Positions 43,139 to 52,848 of a stretch of 64,000 bases of DNA are shown here, in pieces. Below the pieces are notes generated by a model, which worked only from the letters and a program-made list of their open reading frames with translations, made no database searches and was not told the DNA's origin. The stretch's first letter is position 1, and each line of letters opens with the position of its first letter. This DNA comes from Bacillota bacterium. GTDB taxonomy: Bacteria > Bacillota_A > Clostridia > Christensenellales > Aristaeellaceae. The position numbers and the translations under genes were made by a program. Location of the stretch: positions 1-64,000 of the forward strand of contig JAEZSP010000078.1 in the NCBI GenBank assembly GCA_023421735.1, given 5' to 3'.

Positions 43139-43440
43139 TCTCTGGTGTCCTCGGGATGGATTACGAGACCCTCGGACGTCCTGTCCGGGGGTCGTCCATT
43201 GCCTCTTGAATACGTCGCGTGAAAATGGACACGCGCGTCGCTCAGATTGAACACACCCGTCGCTCAGAATGAACACACGCCGACGCGAAGACTGAACGCG
43301 GGCTGAGCGCGTTACCTGCCGAGTGCTATAGCGGCCTGCGGGCCACGCTGGGGCTCTGCCCCAGACCCCGGAGTTTTTCGGGCTCTTCGCTATTCCGTGT
43401 GGGTAGGTACGTATGGTATACTAACCAAGGGTGAAGGGAA
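43139..43440. repeat. Gap with 22-base repeats and IS-like ends
   Basis: About 300 bases without a gene. CGTCGCTCAGATTGAACACA (43236-43255) is repeated at 43258-43277 with one change, and a degenerate third copy follows at 43281-43300, giving a 22-base period. GTGAAAATGGACACG just before resembles the multiple terminal repeats of IS21-family ends. Near 43350-43363 lies GGGGC-TCT-GCCCC, typical of ISL3-like flanks. Together these look like overlapping ends of decayed insertion sequences. Confidence 0.5.
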
Positions 43441-43809
43441 ATGATGGATCAGACGATACTGTTCGGGTTGGCTTTGGGGATCGAAGAGCCGATTTACGTC
43501 AAGGCGGTTCGATTTGACAAGGAAGCTGGCGAGCTTCATATCGACATGGACTTCCGGGAAGGGGCGCGCTTTTCATGCGGCGTCTGCGACGCGGAGGGAC
43601 AGCCAGTGTACGATACGGAAGAGAAAACGTGGCGGCAGTACACGCCTTTTGTCCGACAAGATCAACCACCCGACGCCAATGATGCACTCGCTCTTCATCA
43701 ACAACATCGTCGAGAACCAGCTTCTCGAATGAAATTGGCACACTACGTACGATCGCTCGGAAATAGAGAGGGAGGGTCTCGCGATGGGCAGTTACGAGAA
43801 CATACTTGA
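43441..43809 (+). pseudogene. ISL3-family transposase N-terminal fragment
   Basis: The first ~65 codons (MMDQTILFGLALGIEEPIYV, ELHIDMDFREGARFSCGVCD, EEKTWR) match the N-terminal zinc-binding region of ISL3-family transposases. After EEKTWR the homology stops abruptly; the frame remains open but makes no known protein. In another frame, bases about 43640-43732 read SDKINHPTPMMHSLFINNIV, which looks like the C-terminus of an unrelated broken gene. The transposase is therefore a remnant fused to foreign sequence. The open frame overlaps the amidohydrolase start. Confidence 0.7.
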
Positions 43810-44974
43810 GGCGATCCGGCGCGTGCCGGTTGTCAATACGCATAACCACCATTTGCCGGATGCGCTACACGCGGGAGCCGGGCTGCGTTATATCCTGGAC
43901 AACTCGTATACAGGCTGGACCGGCAAGGCGCCGGACATGGCGGACGCCAGGGCGATCCGACGGTATATCGAAGAAAATCTGTGCAACACGTATTACAGAT
44001 GGTTGTTCGGGGCGCTGGAAGAGCTTTACGGGCTTGCGGTGACGGTCGAGAACTTTGCGGAGATCGACCGTCGCGTCAGACGAGCGCACGAAAACCCAGC
44101 GCGGCATCTGGAGCTTTTGAAGGGCGTGTGCCGGTTTGAGCGGATCGTCAACGAGCGGCAGCCCGACCCGGGCAGCGACCTCGGGCATCCCGAGCTGTTT
44201 GCGCCCAGCTTCCGCTGCGACAGCTATTTCTCGGGCTACGCCGCGGATAAGCCAGACCCCAACGGCTTTTTTGCGCGCGCGACATTCGAGAACCCGGAGA
44301 TCGGGACGATCGAGGACTACCTCGCGGAGATGAAGCGCGCCATCGCTCGCAAGAAGGAAGCGGGATGCGTGGCGCTCAAGGTCGCGATCGCCTATGAGCG
44401 TCCGCTCGACTTTGACGAGGTCGATGTGTCCGCCGCCCGGCGTGCACTCAACAACCCGGATGCAGGCGCGCGGGAAGTGACGGCGTTCGGCAATCTCGTC
44501 ATGCGTGGCATCTGCGAGGCGGCGGCGGAGTGCCGCCTGCCTTTGCAGATCCATACGGGTATGGGTCAGCTGAACGGCACAAATCCCATGCGTGCGCTGT
44601 CCCTCATCTGCGCGCATCCGGACGCAAAATTTCACCTGCTGCACGGCGGCTTCCCGTGGCTCGACGACACACTCGCGCTTTTGCACAACATGAAAAACGT
44701 ATGGTCGGATACGGTGTGGATTCCGTACCTCTCCACGCATAAGGCTGTCGATTACATCATATCCGCACTGGAGGTGGGCGGCGCGACGCGGCTGACTTGG
44801 GGATGCGACGCGTGGGTGTCGGAGGATTCGCTCGGCGCGCTGCGTGCCATGGAGCACGTGCTCGCGCGCGCACTGTCGCACATGGTTGACGACGGTGCGT
44901 TTGGGATCGCGTACGCGCAGTATCTGGCGGGGCGCACCCTCCGTGAAAACGCGCGGGATTTGTTCGGGCTGTGA
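43784..44974 (+). CDS. Amidohydrolase, uronate isomerase-like
   Basis: A 396-residue metal-dependent hydrolase of the amidohydrolase superfamily. The first metal ligands are in NTHNHHLPDALHAG (about residues 18-31), a possible active-site Lys lies in ALKVAIAYERP, a His in PLQIHTGMGQLNG (about 252-264), another in FHLLHGGFPWLDD, and the late Asp in LTWGCDAWVSEDS (about 339-351). The overall layout recalls uronate isomerase and amidohydrolase family 2 proteins acting on sugar acids. GAGAGGGAGGG precedes the ATG. Substrate is unknown; the glycosidase and dehydrogenase genes nearby suggest carbohydrate catabolism. Confidence 0.8.
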   Translation: MGSYENILEAIRRVPVVNTHNHHLPDALHAGAGLRYILDNSYTGWTGKAPDMADARAIRRYIEENLCNTYYRWLFGALEELYGLAVTVENFAEIDRRVRRAHENPARHLELLKGVCRFERIVNERQPDPGSDLGHPELFAPSFRCDSYFSGYAADKPDPNGFFARATFENPEIGTIEDYLAEMKRAIARKKEAGCVALKVAIAYERPLDFDEVDVSAARRALNNPDAGAREVTAFGNLVMRGICEAAAECRLPLQIHTGMGQLNGTNPMRALSLICAHPDAKFHLLHGGFPWLDDTLALLHNMKNVWSDTVWIPYLSTHKAVDYIISALEVGGATRLTWGCDAWVSEDSLGALRAMEHVLARALSHMVDDGAFGIAYAQYLAGRTLRENARDLFGL

Positions 44975-45222
44975 CGCGAGCAGGGAGAAAAAAACGGAGT
45001 GGTGAGAGCGGGCATAGCCCTTCTCTCTTACCCAAAAGGCGCATTGATATACCGCCGACGGCTTTCTGTGCCGATCGGTGCGAAATAAAACAGCGGGATT
45101 GACACCCGCAGAAAGGAGAGGAGAACTAAGAAGTCAAGCGATCCATAGCCGAATCTATAGAAACGGGGGCGGCTTTGTGGTATAATTCAATCGCTTAACA
45201 GATAAAAAAGGGAGTGTATACC

Positions 45223-48200
45223 TTGAATACCAGATACCGCTTTATAAAGGCTCTCGGCGGCGATGCTCCCGTGACGGACTTTTCTGCACTGATTCCCGCC
45301 GAAGGCAATCCCTTCCCCGTTCGGCGCATCACCAATTTCATGACGCTGGGTCCCTTTGTTCTGAAGACCAACGGCGCCTTTGAAACCGAATACCTTTACG
45401 AGCGCACCAAGACACTGGACTGCGATTATCTGCAGGCGGGCGGCGGTGAAGCCAACGTGAAGCCGTATCTGGGTAAGCATGAAATCAACGAATACTGGGG
45501 ACCTGCAGAGCTACAGTGGTCCGAAGGCGAAATCCGCTGGGATACCATTCATCTGGGCAACAAAGCTGGAACCTTTGAGGACAACAACGAGGCCCTGTAC
45601 GTTACGCCGCAGCGAAATTGCGTGTTCTACGCGGCGGTGTATGTCCAGTCCGAAGGCGATCGGGATGCCATCGTCAGCTATGAATCCTCCGGCGCATTGG
45701 TGTATTTGAACGGAAGAATGGTGGATTATGCTCCCTACGGCCGTATAAAGAGCATCGCCACCCTGGGCCGTCAGTTCATCGCCCATCTGAAGGACGGTCT
45801 GAACCTGTTTGTGTTCAAAATCCGCACGGGCTACATTGCAGACGGCATAGATTTCTGCCTTTCCAACATGTATATCCATCCCATTATGGTGAAAAAAGAC
45901 GGCATCGCCGTTACTTATCCTGCGGTTTCCGGCGCATATTTCGGCACCAAGGAGGCGCCCCGCCAGGTCTTCTATTCCTTTGTCGGCGCCCTTACCGATA
46001 CCGCTACGTGTAAGTTCAACTACACCACAGAGGGCTACAGCGCCTCCATAGACATCGCGCCCATGAAGGCAGAAACGTGCTGCGCAATGCGCGTAAGCGT
46101 GCCTTCCTGTGACCGGAAGCGGCTTTCCCGCGTAGAAGCCGATCTGAACGGCAAGGTGGTCACCTTTGAAGCGGAAACCCACCCGCGTCCCAACTTTGAC
46201 GGCACCGAGCATCTGTTCTCCGACTTCCATTTCGATACCACCTACCACGAGGAGCAGCGCACCTACGCCTTCGGCGCCTTTGATATTACCCACAACATGC
46301 TGCAGCAGCAGCGCAACAGCCCGGATTTCCGGCTGACCCTCTCCGAGGTGGATTACCTGCATCCCTACTACTCCATCTTCCCCCAGGATCGGGATCTGAT
46401 CAAGAAGTGCTTTGAGGACGGCATCGCCGAGGCGGACTGCTTCTACAACCAGCCCAATGACCTCACCTCCTCCCCGGAAGGTCTTACCCGCAACCTGATT
46501 TACGGCCAGTTATATCATAAGGATTATCTCGGCCAGAAAAAGGTGATTTTCGCCCCCGGCGATGTGTACGGCCATCCCAGCCAGATTTCCCAGATGTGCG
46601 ATAAGGGCGAAGTGCTCTCCATGCGTTGGGGCAAGTGCATTGTAGGTCTGGATTCCGCCTTCAACCATATGTCTCCCGACGGCACCACCATGCTGCATGT
46701 GAAGACCATGGAAATGAAGGACTCCATCCGCCTACATCTGCATCATTCCGGCAACGGTTCCGAAATTCCCGGTGAGCTGCCAAGCTATCCTGTGGACGCG
46801 GACCTTTCCTGGCTGAAGGAAACCGTAAACAACACCCATTTTTCCACCTTCTCCGAGATGAATGAGGGTGTTGCGGCGGATGACAAGGCCTGGAAGGAAA
46901 AGACCGGCCGCAACGCGCTGCAGACCATCTCCCGGGATTTGACTCAGCACCACTCCGGCACCCTGCTGATCCGCTCCGACTTCAAGCAGGCCAACCGTCT
47001 TTCGGAAAATCTTCTGGTCACCGCGGAAAAGATCGCCACCATCGCCGCCCTGAACGGCGCTACCTATCCCGAGAAGACCATCGATAAGGGCTGGCGTCAG
47101 CTTCTGTGCGCCCAGCACCACGATTCCATCACCGGCACCAACAACGAGATCTCCTTTGTGGATCTGATGATTGAGTACCGGGAGTGCATCCAGCTGGCGG
47201 AAGAGGTCATTTACGGCGCTCTGAAGCAGCTTTCCAACGTGGTTCTGGTGCCTGATGGCGATATGGGCGTGGTTGCCTTCAACCCCCATCCCTGGGAGCG
47301 CGCCGAAAAGTGCCTCGTGAGCCTCGCGGAGGAAGGCAATTATGTTGCCGTGGACGAAAACGGCAAGGAGTACCCCATGGTGGAAGTGCGCAAGGGCATG
47401 CACAGCGAACGGATCTGCGCCTTCATCGCGGATATGCCCGCGCTGGGCTACAAGACCTTCGCTCTGAAGAAGGTCGCCAACAAGCCCGCCCCTGCCTGCA
47501 ACAAGGAATTCACCATTGAGAACGAGTACTTCTCCCTGCGTGTGGATCCCAAGCTGGGCGGCGGCATCGTGTCCATTTGGGACAAGATCGAAAACCGTGA
47601 AGTGTGCGCAAACGGCGTGGACGGCCCCGCCAACCGGGTGGTCGCCATCAAGGAAGTGCCCCACCGCGCCGAGACCCAGCATGAATTCTACACCAACGGC
47701 CAGAAGCTGTACTCCACCGAGGCGCCCGCCCAGATCAAGCGCGTGTGCACCGAACTGTATCAGCGTCTGGAGATCACCGTAAAGATGGACATCATCGCCC
47801 GCGTACGCCAGACTATCACCTTGTGGAAGGGCTCCAAGCGCATCGACATGCAGACCATCGTGGAGGACTATATCGCCCGGGACGATCTGTTCACCGTCAC
47901 CTTCCCCGTGAACGTGAGCGGCGGAAAAGTGGTTTACGATGACCGGTTCGCGCCCCATGTGGTCAACAAGGGCATCAACAAGCTGTCCTTCCAGACCCAC
48001 CAGTACTACGCCTTCTCCCATAGCCGCGTAGCGCCCGTGAACCAGTGGATCGAAGTCGGCCCCACCGTAGCCATGGAAATGGGCGGCGGCGCGCTGCAGC
48101 TGGGCATGACCGCCATCATCCGCAACGACAAGGGTGCGGCGGTGGAAGCGGCGGATCAGCTGCTTTCCGTGCTCACCAAAAAGGCCATCCCCGTGACCCT

Positions 48201-50031
48201 GTATCCGGAAGTGGAGATCACCGATATCGAGACCCGCAGCCGCATTGCTCACAATCCGCCTTCGGTCTACGGCAGCGGCTATGGCGACTGGCGTCTGCCC
48301 CACTTCAATGAGGATTTGACCAACACCGATACCCGCTTCGTGCTGTCTTTGGAAAACGAGGAAAAGTGCGAATACGTAAAGACCCTGGAATCCCGCATGG
48401 ATGCCTCCCAGAAGGCCGCCTACGAGAAGGCCCTTGCGGAAACCAGCATTGCCACCCTCTACTGCGTGGACAGCAACAACGCCCTTTCCAAGCCCATTGA
48501 CGTGATTCTGGTGCGTACCAAGGACGAAGCGGCCTTGGAAAACTGGATCGCCGCCGTGTCCGCCCAGCTGGAAAAGGGACACCGCTGGAATCTTTCCGCC
48601 ACGATTTGCGCGGACAGCGTAGCCGCCGAAGACGATTACGGCGTAGCCCTCATCAACAACGGCAACATCGCCTGCTCCGTGGAAGGCGACAACATGCTCA
48701 ACCTCATGCTGTTCCACACCGCCGATTTCTACGGCAATATGGGCCGCACCACCGGCGAGGATCAGCTGATTCCCGAGCAGAAGACCTATTCCGCCACCTA
48801 CGCCCTGTATCCTCATGCCCACAGCTTCCGGGAAGCCAACGTGTACCGCAGTGCCATGGAATTCAACGATCCCATCGTGGCGGACATCTGCGAGGCGGGC
48901 AAAAAGGGTCTGCTGCCCGGAGAAAAGAGCTTCTTCAAGACCACCGGCAGCTTCATCACCACCTGCTTCAAACCCGGCGGCTTCGATATGGCAAGCATGT
49001 CCCAGAAGAAGCGCAGCATTGCCCAGCGGGGCATTGCCTTCCGCGGCTTTGAAACCGACGGCGTGAACGGCACCATGACCTTCGAAGCTGGCTTCGGCAC
49101 CAAGTCCGTTTCCCGCGTGAACCTGCTGGAGCATGATCCCGTAGCCATTGCCCACGGCGAGAACGGCTTCACCGACGATGTGAAGTGCTTCTCCATCGAA
49201 ACCTACCACATGGATCCCGAAATGCCCGCCAAGGCCATCGACGGCTGCCCCGCCCGGGAAATGGAAGTTGTACAGCCTGTGTACGTCCGCAGCTGGGAAC
49301 ACGATCTGGGAACCATGCCCATGGGTTACTTCGCGGTCGTAGGTACCATCGATCGCAAGATCCGGGAGATCACCGATACCGAGATCGAATTAACCGTGAA
49401 TTTGGTCAACAATCAGCCAGACGCCTGCGCAAAGGGCACCATGAAGCTCTCCGCCTCCGCAGGCATGCAGCTGGATACCTCGGAAATTCCCTACGACATT
49501 CCCGTGGGCAAGTACGAAACCCGAAAAGTGCTGCTGCGAAAGCCCACGGCAGATACTCTTGGCACCGTGCGCCTCACCTATGAGGATGACGATCAGACCT
49601 TTACGGATGTATACGAAATCGGTACCTTCGATCCCAATTTTGCCCTGAAGGACAACGGCGAAAAGCTCACCGCTACCGTGACGAACAATACCACCGAACG
49701 CCTTGTGGGGCAGCTGGCTCTTGCCACCCCTATCGAGACCTGGGAATGCAAGAGCAATCCCAACGCCCTGTCCTCCATCCCTATGGGATATATTCCCGTG
49801 GACATCGCACCCGGCGAGACCATGGACTTCAATTTCCCCATTGCGGAATTGCAGGACGATCTGAAGCACTCCTTCTGGGCCATTGCCAAGCTCATGCTCA
49901 ACGGCCACATCTACTTCGGATATGTGCATCGCAAGAGCAACTGCCACAATCTGTGGGCAGGCACCTTCACTTTGGAGGTCTTTGCTGACAATGGTTCCCA
50001 GAAGAAGCTTTTCGCGCGCACCGCGCGGTAA
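45223..50031 (+). CDS. Very large GH38 alpha-mannosidase-like glycosidase
   Basis: A 1,602-residue glycoside hydrolase family 38 enzyme without signal peptide, so presumably intracellular. Residues about 1-325 are an extra N-terminal region with jelly-roll-like strands. The catalytic domain shows the zinc ligands in LFSDFHFDTTYHEEQRTY (about 330-346), the nucleophile Asp in IFAPGDVYGHPSQISQM (about 445), and AQHHDSITGTNNEISF (about 630-645). A long C-terminal beta region follows (from ~770), including a repeat-like Ig segment at the end. Most GH38 enzymes have 850-1,100 residues. I choose TTG at 45223 because AAGGGAG lies eight bases upstream; TATAAT at 45181-45186 is a possible -10 box. Confidence 0.88.
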   Translation: MNTRYRFIKALGGDAPVTDFSALIPAEGNPFPVRRITNFMTLGPFVLKTNGAFETEYLYERTKTLDCDYLQAGGGEANVKPYLGKHEINEYWGPAELQWSEGEIRWDTIHLGNKAGTFEDNNEALYVTPQRNCVFYAAVYVQSEGDRDAIVSYESSGALVYLNGRMVDYAPYGRIKSIATLGRQFIAHLKDGLNLFVFKIRTGYIADGIDFCLSNMYIHPIMVKKDGIAVTYPAVSGAYFGTKEAPRQVFYSFVGALTDTATCKFNYTTEGYSASIDIAPMKAETCCAMRVSVPSCDRKRLSRVEADLNGKVVTFEAETHPRPNFDGTEHLFSDFHFDTTYHEEQRTYAFGAFDITHNMLQQQRNSPDFRLTLSEVDYLHPYYSIFPQDRDLIKKCFEDGIAEADCFYNQPNDLTSSPEGLTRNLIYGQLYHKDYLGQKKVIFAPGDVYGHPSQISQMCDKGEVLSMRWGKCIVGLDSAFNHMSPDGTTMLHVKTMEMKDSIRLHLHHSGNGSEIPGELPSYPVDADLSWLKETVNNTHFSTFSEMNEGVAADDKAWKEKTGRNALQTISRDLTQHHSGTLLIRSDFKQANRLSENLLVTAEKIATIAALNGATYPEKTIDKGWRQLLCAQHHDSITGTNNEISFVDLMIEYRECIQLAEEVIYGALKQLSNVVLVPDGDMGVVAFNPHPWERAEKCLVSLAEEGNYVAVDENGKEYPMVEVRKGMHSERICAFIADMPALGYKTFALKKVANKPAPACNKEFTIENEYFSLRVDPKLGGGIVSIWDKIENREVCANGVDGPANRVVAIKEVPHRAETQHEFYTNGQKLYSTEAPAQIKRVCTELYQRLEITVKMDIIARVRQTITLWKGSKRIDMQTIVEDYIARDDLFTVTFPVNVSGGKVVYDDRFAPHVVNKGINKLSFQTHQYYAFSHSRVAPVNQWIEVGPTVAMEMGGGALQLGMTAIIRNDKGAAVEAADQLLSVLTKKAIPVTLYPEVEITDIETRSRIAHNPPSVYGSGYGDWRLPHFNEDLTNTDTRFVLSLENEEKCEYVKTLESRMDASQKAAYEKALAETSIATLYCVDSNNALSKPIDVILVRTKDEAALENWIAAVSAQLEKGHRWNLSATICADSVAAEDDYGVALINNGNIACSVEGDNMLNLMLFHTADFYGNMGRTTGEDQLIPEQKTYSATYALYPHAHSFREANVYRSAMEFNDPIVADICEAGKKGLLPGEKSFFKTTGSFITTCFKPGGFDMASMSQKKRSIAQRGIAFRGFETDGVNGTMTFEAGFGTKSVSRVNLLEHDPVAIAHGENGFTDDVKCFSIETYHMDPEMPAKAIDGCPAREMEVVQPVYVRSWEHDLGTMPMGYFAVVGTIDRKIREITDTEIELTVNLVNNQPDACAKGTMKLSASAGMQLDTSEIPYDIPVGKYETRKVLLRKPTADTLGTVRLTYEDDDQTFTDVYEIGTFDPNFALKDNGEKLTATVTNNTTERLVGQLALATPIETWECKSNPNALSSIPMGYIPVDIAPGETMDFNFPIAELQDDLKHSFWAIAKLMLNGHIYFGYVHRKSNCHNLWAGTFTLEVFADNGSQKKLFARTAR

Positions 50032-50334
50032 TGCAAGCATATCGGACGACCGGTTTGCCGGTCGTCCTTATCCCTCAGAAAGATAAAAGTGATACGATGG
50101 CGTTCATTCTACCTACTTCGTGTCTGCCATGACCCAAACAAGTGCAATTGACGCCCCACGAGCCATCACTGGATGGATTCTCTGCCACCACTTGACGGAG
50201 AATTAGGCGTACCCTGACGGACCCCAGCGAAATTGCTATCGATATTCCTTTATCCCGCTGGGCGAGGAGATCACCGCACTCAAGGGAACCCTCGAAACGT
50301 GAACCAGAGTCCCTCTTTTAAAAGGAGAACACTC
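50032..50334. other. Gap between mannosidase and dehydrogenase genes
   Basis: About 300 bases. It holds the mannosidase terminator at its left end and the dehydrogenase ribosome site (AAAAGGAG) at its right end. I see no gene, repeat or clear promoter in the rest. Confidence 0.5.
50044..50070 (+). terminator. Terminator after mannosidase gene
   Basis: GGACGACCGG (50044-50053) pairs perfectly with CCGGTCGTCC (50058-50067) around the loop TTTG. The tail is only TTATCC, so termination may be weak, but the stem is strong and begins 13 bases past the stop codon. Confidence 0.75.
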
Positions 50335-51054
50335 ATGGACTTTCAGGATAAAGTTGCCGTGGTCACCGGCGGCGCACGCGGAATCGGCAGGGCGATCGCG
50401 GAGGCGTTCACCGCGCGCGGTGCGCGCGTGTGCACAATCGACCTTCTGCCGAACGACTTTTTCGTTGGCGACCTCGCGGACGAGCACGTGCTCGAGGCCT
50501 TCACTGCGAAAGTGCTCGCCCGACACGGCAAGATAGACTACCTGATTAACAACGCAATGCTCTCCAAAGGCGGCTTGAACGCCTGCTCATACGAGGACTT
50601 CAACTACGCGCTGCGCGTCGGCGCCGCAGCTCCCTATTACCTCGCGAAGCTGTTCTCCTCGTCCTTCCACCCGGGCGGTGCGATCGTGAATATCTCCTCG
50701 ACACGCTTCCTCATGAGCCAGCCGAACACAGAGAGCTACACCGCCGCGAAGGGAGCGATCACTTCCCTCACCCACGCGCTCGCGGTCACTCTGTCGGGCA
50801 GGGTGCGCGTCAACGCGGTCGCCCCCGGTTGGATCGATACAGCAGATTCCGAACTCTCCCCCGCCGACCGCCTGCAACAACCCGTCGGGCGCGTGGGCAT
50901 GCCGGAGGACGTCGCAAACGCGGTGCTCTTTCTCTGCGGCGAGAAAAGCGCGTTCATCACCGGGCAGGTGCTCCCCGTCGATGGTGGCATGACAAAACTC
51001 ATGGTCTATCATGGGGATGAGGGTTGGTCGCTTAATCCCTCGTCCAACCAATAG
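50335..51054 (+). CDS. Short-chain dehydrogenase/reductase
   Basis: A 239-residue SDR oxidoreductase. The NAD(P) motif is VVTGGARGIGRAIAEAF (residues 9-25), the structural motif is YLINNAMLSKG (about 69-79), the catalytic Ser is in AIVNISSTRFLM, and the YxxxK pair is in YTAAKGAITSLTHAL (about 134-148). The C-terminal VNAVAPGWIDT and ITGQVLPVDGGM are also typical. AAAAGGAGAAC precedes the ATG. Substrate unknown; a sugar or sugar-acid role is plausible given the amidohydrolase and glycosidase genes upstream. Confidence 0.9.
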   Translation: MDFQDKVAVVTGGARGIGRAIAEAFTARGARVCTIDLLPNDFFVGDLADEHVLEAFTAKVLARHGKIDYLINNAMLSKGGLNACSYEDFNYALRVGAAAPYYLAKLFSSSFHPGGAIVNISSTRFLMSQPNTESYTAAKGAITSLTHALAVTLSGRVRVNAVAPGWIDTADSELSPADRLQQPVGRVGMPEDVANAVLFLCGEKSAFITGQVLPVDGGMTKLMVYHGDEGWSLNPSSNQ

Positions 51055-51148
51055 CGCCAGATGGGAAGTGAGCTCGATCAGCGCGACGTTCACACACCTA
51101 TCTCCGTGGACGCGCAAGTCATATCAAACATGAGAGGAGCTAACGAGT

Positions 51149-51271
51149 ATGGCCACAAAAGCAATACTGATAAGTCGCGAACGTAAGGAGCTAATTGCCA
51201 AGTATGCGACGGCTGCAGTGTTCCTGTATGGGGTTATTAGGCCCTTGCTCGATGCAGTAATTAAGAACTGA
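51149..51271 (+). pseudogene. Truncated copy of SEC-C protein start
   Basis: A 40-codon frame reading [20 protein letters not shown] and then [10 protein letters not shown], nearly the same as the start of the SEC-C protein at 52849 ([21 protein letters not shown]). After GVI the sequence departs (RPLLDAVIKN) and stops. It has a good ribosome site (GAGGAGCTAACG). It is probably the 5' end left by a partial duplication or insertion of the intervening gene, though a short expressed peptide is possible. Confidence 0.65.
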
Positions 51272-51299
51272 TCGTTGCCCGAAAGCTGAGGGAGTATCC

Positions 51300-51395
51300 A
51301 TGCCGCAGAAACTGAATGTCACTGTTGGCGTTGATGTGTCAGAGAAAGGGATAAAGAGGATGGTCGGGAACAGCCAAAAACTGATTAAAGCCTAA
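51300..51395 (+). CDS. Possible 31-residue peptide
   Basis: A 31-codon frame, MPQKLNVTVGVDVSEKGIKR and 11 more residues, with AGGGAG six bases before the ATG. It lies between the truncated copy and the membrane protein gene. Nothing is recognised in it. Basic composition and a good ribosome site are the only support. Confidence 0.35.
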   Translation: MPQKLNVTVGVDVSEKGIKRMVGNSQKLIKA

Positions 51396-51425
51396 ATCTA
51401 AGACCTAAAGCAGGAGTAATATACG

Positions 51426-52844
51426 ATGGAATACATATTGCCGATAGCATTAGTGGTAACTGCCACAGCCGCAATCACGGTAGCGGTTGTTTTCATGCGA
51501 AAAAGGGCTAGCTCTGTTCTTAGCAATGCTGAAAGCACAGGGCAGGCTATGTCCACAGATATGTTGGCAGCTTCGGCAACACACAGGGGCGAATTATCTG
51601 TACCCATTGAACTCCTTCCTGCTACAACTCAGATTGATGAAAACAGTCTGGTCGAAATCACAGACCGCTCGGTAGTTGCCCGCATATCACAGACGCTGCC
51701 TGCTGTCGCCGAAATAGCAAGCAGAACACTGGCCTCCAATGCCGCGAACGCTGCATTGCAACAAACCGTAAAAGCTGGAAATGCCGCAGTACAGAAAGCT
51801 ACAGAGGTGTTCCGAAACGGGGATGTTTATAGAGCAGTCTTGTCGCCCGGTGCCGTGCTTACCGAGTCAAGAAATATGGAAGGAGCGGTCCGTGGCTTTG
51901 CGCGTGGAGCAAAAAACATCACAGAGCAGGCGAATTTTGTCCCAGTAGCAGCTGGGAAAGCCGGAGAAGTTGTTCCAGCGAACATTGCGAAAACCGCTCA
52001 GGTAGCAAACGTGGCGGCCAATGTGATGAATGTTGCCTCTTTGGTTGTCGGTCAATACTATATGTCGATAATCGATTCGAAGTTGGAAACACTGACAAAA
52101 AGCATAGACAAAATCAGCGATTTTCAAGATAGAGAGTTCAAAAGCCGAATATTATCAGTAATATCTCTTGTCGGCGAGATTTCCCAGTTTAGCACGGAGA
52201 TATTGGAGGATGAAAATCAGCGAAAACTCAAACTCTCCGCTTTGGAAGGCATAAAGGCTAATGCCACAGAACTCTTAGGGCAAGTGAATATTACGATATC
52301 CGACATAACGAATAAGAACCCTAACCCCGATTACGCAAAATACGAATCCGTAGTCGAAGAACTAAAAACATTGGTCGGATTTCAGAATGTATTAGTCGCT
52401 ATTCTTGAGGAAATAAGCAAGCTAACGTACATATTAGGCAAAGGCGCTATCTCAACAGAGCAAAGCTACGCCCTGTACAACAGGTACAAAGACTTTTCGG
52501 TTCAAACCAGAACGTTTTTAAGCGAATGGCACAGAGAGCGGGTTTCAACGTTAAGGATTGATTTAGGCAAAAAACGTGTTGCCAAGGCTGGATTAGAAGC
52601 CGCAATTTCGATCGTACCGGGCTGGATAGATGAAAAGTACAATTATAAGGAAATTAAGAAAACGATCGCTAATGAGATAGCCTCCCAAGTCAATTGCACA
52701 ATTGGGAGCACCGAGCAGCCAATGGCTGTCTACGCTGAAGACGTGGAACTTATCATAAAGGAAGGCAAGTATTACTATTTACCAAAGCCTCAGACGGCAG
52801 ATGCAGCTGGTGAGGACGAAGTCGCACAGAGTTTGGGAGGATAA
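51426..52844 (+). CDS. Membrane-anchored hypothetical protein
   Basis: A 472-residue protein with one N-terminal transmembrane helix (YILPIALVVTATAAITVAVV, residues 3-22) followed by positive residues, giving an inside C-terminus. The centre is Ala/Val-rich with a possible second membrane-interacting stretch (VANVAANVMNVASLVVGQYY, about 198-217) and then long helices (DSKLETLTKSIDKISDFQDR, LSALEGIKANATELLGQVNI). No domain is recognised. GC content is lower than in flanking metabolic genes. It lies four bases before the SEC-C gene, so the two probably form a functional pair. Confidence 0.65.
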   Translation: MEYILPIALVVTATAAITVAVVFMRKRASSVLSNAESTGQAMSTDMLAASATHRGELSVPIELLPATTQIDENSLVEITDRSVVARISQTLPAVAEIASRTLASNAANAALQQTVKAGNAAVQKATEVFRNGDVYRAVLSPGAVLTESRNMEGAVRGFARGAKNITEQANFVPVAAGKAGEVVPANIAKTAQVANVAANVMNVASLVVGQYYMSIIDSKLETLTKSIDKISDFQDREFKSRILSVISLVGEISQFSTEILEDENQRKLKLSALEGIKANATELLGQVNITISDITNKNPNPDYAKYESVVEELKTLVGFQNVLVAILEEISKLTYILGKGAISTEQSYALYNRYKDFSVQTRTFLSEWHRERVSTLRIDLGKKRVAKAGLEAAISIVPGWIDEKYNYKEIKKTIANEIASQVNCTIGSTEQPMAVYAEDVELIIKEGKYYYLPKPQTADAAGEDEVAQSLGG

Positions 52845-52848
52845 ATGA

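Noticed and set aside
43236..43300. CRISPR array
   Set aside because: The 22-base units are directly adjacent without spacers, and no cas genes are present. They fit insertion-sequence ends better.
46732..49302. Open frame of 856 codons on the minus strand
   Set aside because: It lies wholly antisense to the GH38 gene, whose motifs and codon pattern are clear. Long antisense frames are expected in GC-rich genes; the translated sequence is Gly/His/Val-rich without any domain.
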